Shown here piece by piece: positions 13,258 to 14,627 of a stretch of 14,627 bases of DNA. The notes beneath the pieces were generated by a model. That model worked only from the letters and a program-made list of their open reading frames with translations, searched no databases and had not been told where the DNA came from. The stretch lies in the NCBI GenBank assembly GCA_031285245.1, contig JAITWN010000136.1, positions 1-14,627 on the forward strand. The letters are read 5' to 3'. Source of the DNA: Chromatiales bacterium (GTDB lineage: Bacteria > Pseudomonadota > Gammaproteobacteria > SZUA-140). A program made the translations under genes and the position numbers. Every line of letters begins with the position of its first letter. Position 1 is the stretch's first letter.

Positions 13258-14355
13258 GTGACCATTGAACGAACATCGCTACATGCGGAACATGTGCGCC
13301 TCGGCGCGCGCATGGTGGATTTCGCGGGCTGGGACATGCCGCTGCATTACGGTTCGCAGCTCGACGAACATCGACGCGTGCGTGAATCCGCCGGTATGTT
13401 TGATGTATCACACATGGCAGTGACGGAAGTCCTCGGCAGCGGCGCACGCGCTTATCTTCAGCACTTGCTCGCCAATGATGTTGGTCGTCTTCACTACGGC
13501 CAGGCGCTTTATACCTGCATGCTCAATGAGCAAGGCGGCGTCATCGATGATCTCATCGTCTATCGCTTCGATGGTCGCGATGAATATCGCATCATCAGCA
13601 ACGCCGGCACACGCGCCAAAGATCTCGCTTGGATGCGCGGCCATACCGCGGATTTTGATGTCACGCTGCATGAGCGCAATGATGTCGCGTTGATTGCCGT
13701 ACAAGGGCCGAAGGCGCGTGCGCTTGTGCACAAGGTGCTTGGCGATCCCGAAGTCATCAAAGCCGCCGAAGCGCTGAAGAATTTTTATTCCATCGTCGCT
13801 GGCAATCTCTTCATCGCGCGCACCGGCTACACTGGTGAAGATGGTTACGAAATCATGTTGCCCGCTGTTGAGGCGCCAGCGTTCTGGCAAGCGCTGCTCA
13901 ATGTTGGCGTTGCGCCCGCAGGTCTTGGTTCGCGCGACACGCTGCGCCTCGAAGCCGGCATGGCGCTTTACGGTCAGGATATGGATGAAAACGTCACGCC
14001 GCTCGAAGCGGGGCTCGGCTGGACGGTTGCCTGGCATCCTGCCGAGCGTGACTTCATCGGTCGCGCAGCGCTTGAAAAACAGCGTGCGGGCACCTGGCAC
14101 AAATCAACTGGATTAGTGCTTCCCGGCAAAGGCGTGCTGCGCGCGCACCAAAAAATTTATGCCGGTGATCGCGAAATCGGCGAAATCACCAGCGGCAGTT
14201 TTTCCCCCGTGCTCGATCATGCCATCGCACTCGCGCGCATCGAGCAGAATGTAACAGAAGAATGCACGGTCGATGTGCGCGGCAAGCGCCTGCCTGTGCG
14301 TATCGTGACGCCACCCTTCGTGCGCCATGGCAAGGCGCTCGTCGCAGTGGAATGA
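13258..14355 (+). CDS. gcvT: Glycine cleavage system T protein (aminomethyltransferase)
   Basis: GcvT transfers the methylene unit from aminomethyl-lipoyl-GcvH to tetrahydrofolate, releasing ammonia. The 365-residue protein matches E. coli GcvT (364). Visible are GARMVDFAGWDMPLHYG (16-32), AGMFDVSHMA (45-54), LNEQGGVIDDLIVYR (89-103) with the catalytic Asp near 97-98, GYTGEDGYEI, SRDTLRLEAGMALYGQDMDE and GEITSGSFSPVL near the end. The start is a GTG. The nearest purine-rich site, GGAG at 13241-13244, is 13 nt away, longer than ideal, but the N-terminus MTIERTSLHAEHVRLGARM fits the family. gcvH follows after 41 nt, so the two are presumably co-transcribed. Confidence 0.97.
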   Translation: MTIERTSLHAEHVRLGARMVDFAGWDMPLHYGSQLDEHRRVRESAGMFDVSHMAVTEVLGSGARAYLQHLLANDVGRLHYGQALYTCMLNEQGGVIDDLIVYRFDGRDEYRIISNAGTRAKDLAWMRGHTADFDVTLHERNDVALIAVQGPKARALVHKVLGDPEVIKAAEALKNFYSIVAGNLFIARTGYTGEDGYEIMLPAVEAPAFWQALLNVGVAPAGLGSRDTLRLEAGMALYGQDMDENVTPLEAGLGWTVAWHPAERDFIGRAALEKQRAGTWHKSTGLVLPGKGVLRAHQKIYAGDREIGEITSGSFSPVLDHAIALARIEQNVTEECTVDVRGKRLPVRIVTPPFVRHGKALVAVE

Positions 14356-14396
14356 ACAGACCTTTGTAAAAGCGTAAACGGAAACGAGAGGTTGAT

Positions 14397-14627
14397 ATGA
14401 GCGAAATTCCTTCCGATCTCAAATATACATCGACCCATGAGTGGATCGAGGATGAAGGCGATGGCACCGTCCGCGTCGGCATCAGCGACCATGCGCAAGG
14501 TCTGCTCGGCGATATGGTGTATATCGAATTGCCCGAGGTCGGGCGCACAGTGGATGCGGGCGAGGAGTGTGCAGTTGTTGAGTCGGTGAAAGCCGCTTCG
14601 GATGTTTACAGCCCGGTGAGCGGCGAG
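14397..14627 (+). CDS. gcvH: Glycine cleavage system H protein (5' part, cut by window edge)
   Basis: GcvH is the lipoyl carrier that shuttles the aminomethyl group between GcvP, GcvT and Lpd. Only the first 77 residues of about 130 are inside the window. They begin MSEIPSDLKYTSTHEWIED and include GISDHAQGLLGDMVYIELP and the lipoylation motif ESVKAASD with K65, the same position as in E. coli GcvH. The ATG at 14397 is preceded by GAGAGG (14386-14391) at 5 nt spacing. gcvP would be expected further downstream but is not seen. Confidence 0.97.
   Translation, partial: MSEIPSDLKYTSTHEWIEDEGDGTVRVGISDHAQGLLGDMVYIELPEVGRTVDAGEECAVVESVKAASDVYSPVSGE

Noticed and set aside
13408..14100. Long minus-strand open frame opposite gcvT
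   Set aside because: The gcvT reading frame is unambiguous, and the antisense translation shows no family features.

Overview
The window looks like a chromosomal segment of a gammaproteobacterium, near its replication origin. The evidence is the recF-gyrB pair (the end of the usual dnaA-dnaN-recF-gyrB block), a full-length GyrB with the long C-terminal insertion typical of Gram-negative enzymes, a ZapG/YhcB (DUF1043) gene, which is essentially a gammaproteobacterial family, and an lgt-thyA pair. Base composition is moderately GC-rich by eye. I cannot assign an order or genus.

Layout. Positions 1-2997 (+) hold the 3' half of recF and complete gyrB, with an extended -10 promoter straddling the recF stop codon. 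A perfect 16-bp palindrome with the form of a chromosomal parS (ParB-binding) site lies inside the last codons of recF. Positions 3059-5491 (-) encode a large membrane MHYT-PAS-GGDEF-EAL protein for cyclic-di-GMP turnover, convergent with gyrB. About 440 bp without a gene follow (5492-5933), containing a cluster of imperfect inverted repeats of REP/BIME type. Positions 5934-7672 (-) hold the overlapping pair pgl-glk (glucose phosphorylation and 6-phosphogluconolactone hydrolysis). A divergent promoter region (7673-7929) leads rightward into zapG (7930-8439, +). Between zapG and folA the short convergent gap is filled by a palindromic repeat of the widespread 'CGTCATTGCGA' kind, which probably ends transcription from both sides.

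Positions 8556-11918 (-) hold rlmI-lgt-thyA-folA. The lgt, thyA and folA genes are packed with a 2-nt gap and a 4-nt overlap. ThyA makes dTMP and dihydrofolate, and FolA recycles the dihydrofolate. Divergent from rlmI is fbp (12056-13063, +), which ends in a clear rho-independent terminator. After a 194-bp leader, gcvT and the start of gcvH (glycine cleavage system) run off the right edge, so folate one-carbon metabolism appears on both sides of fbp.

Almost everything coding is housekeeping, and I see no hidden novel system. The signals most worth checking are the putative parS in recF, the two repeat-rich intergenic regions, the divergent pgl/zapG promoter region, and the cyclic-di-GMP protein next to the origin block.
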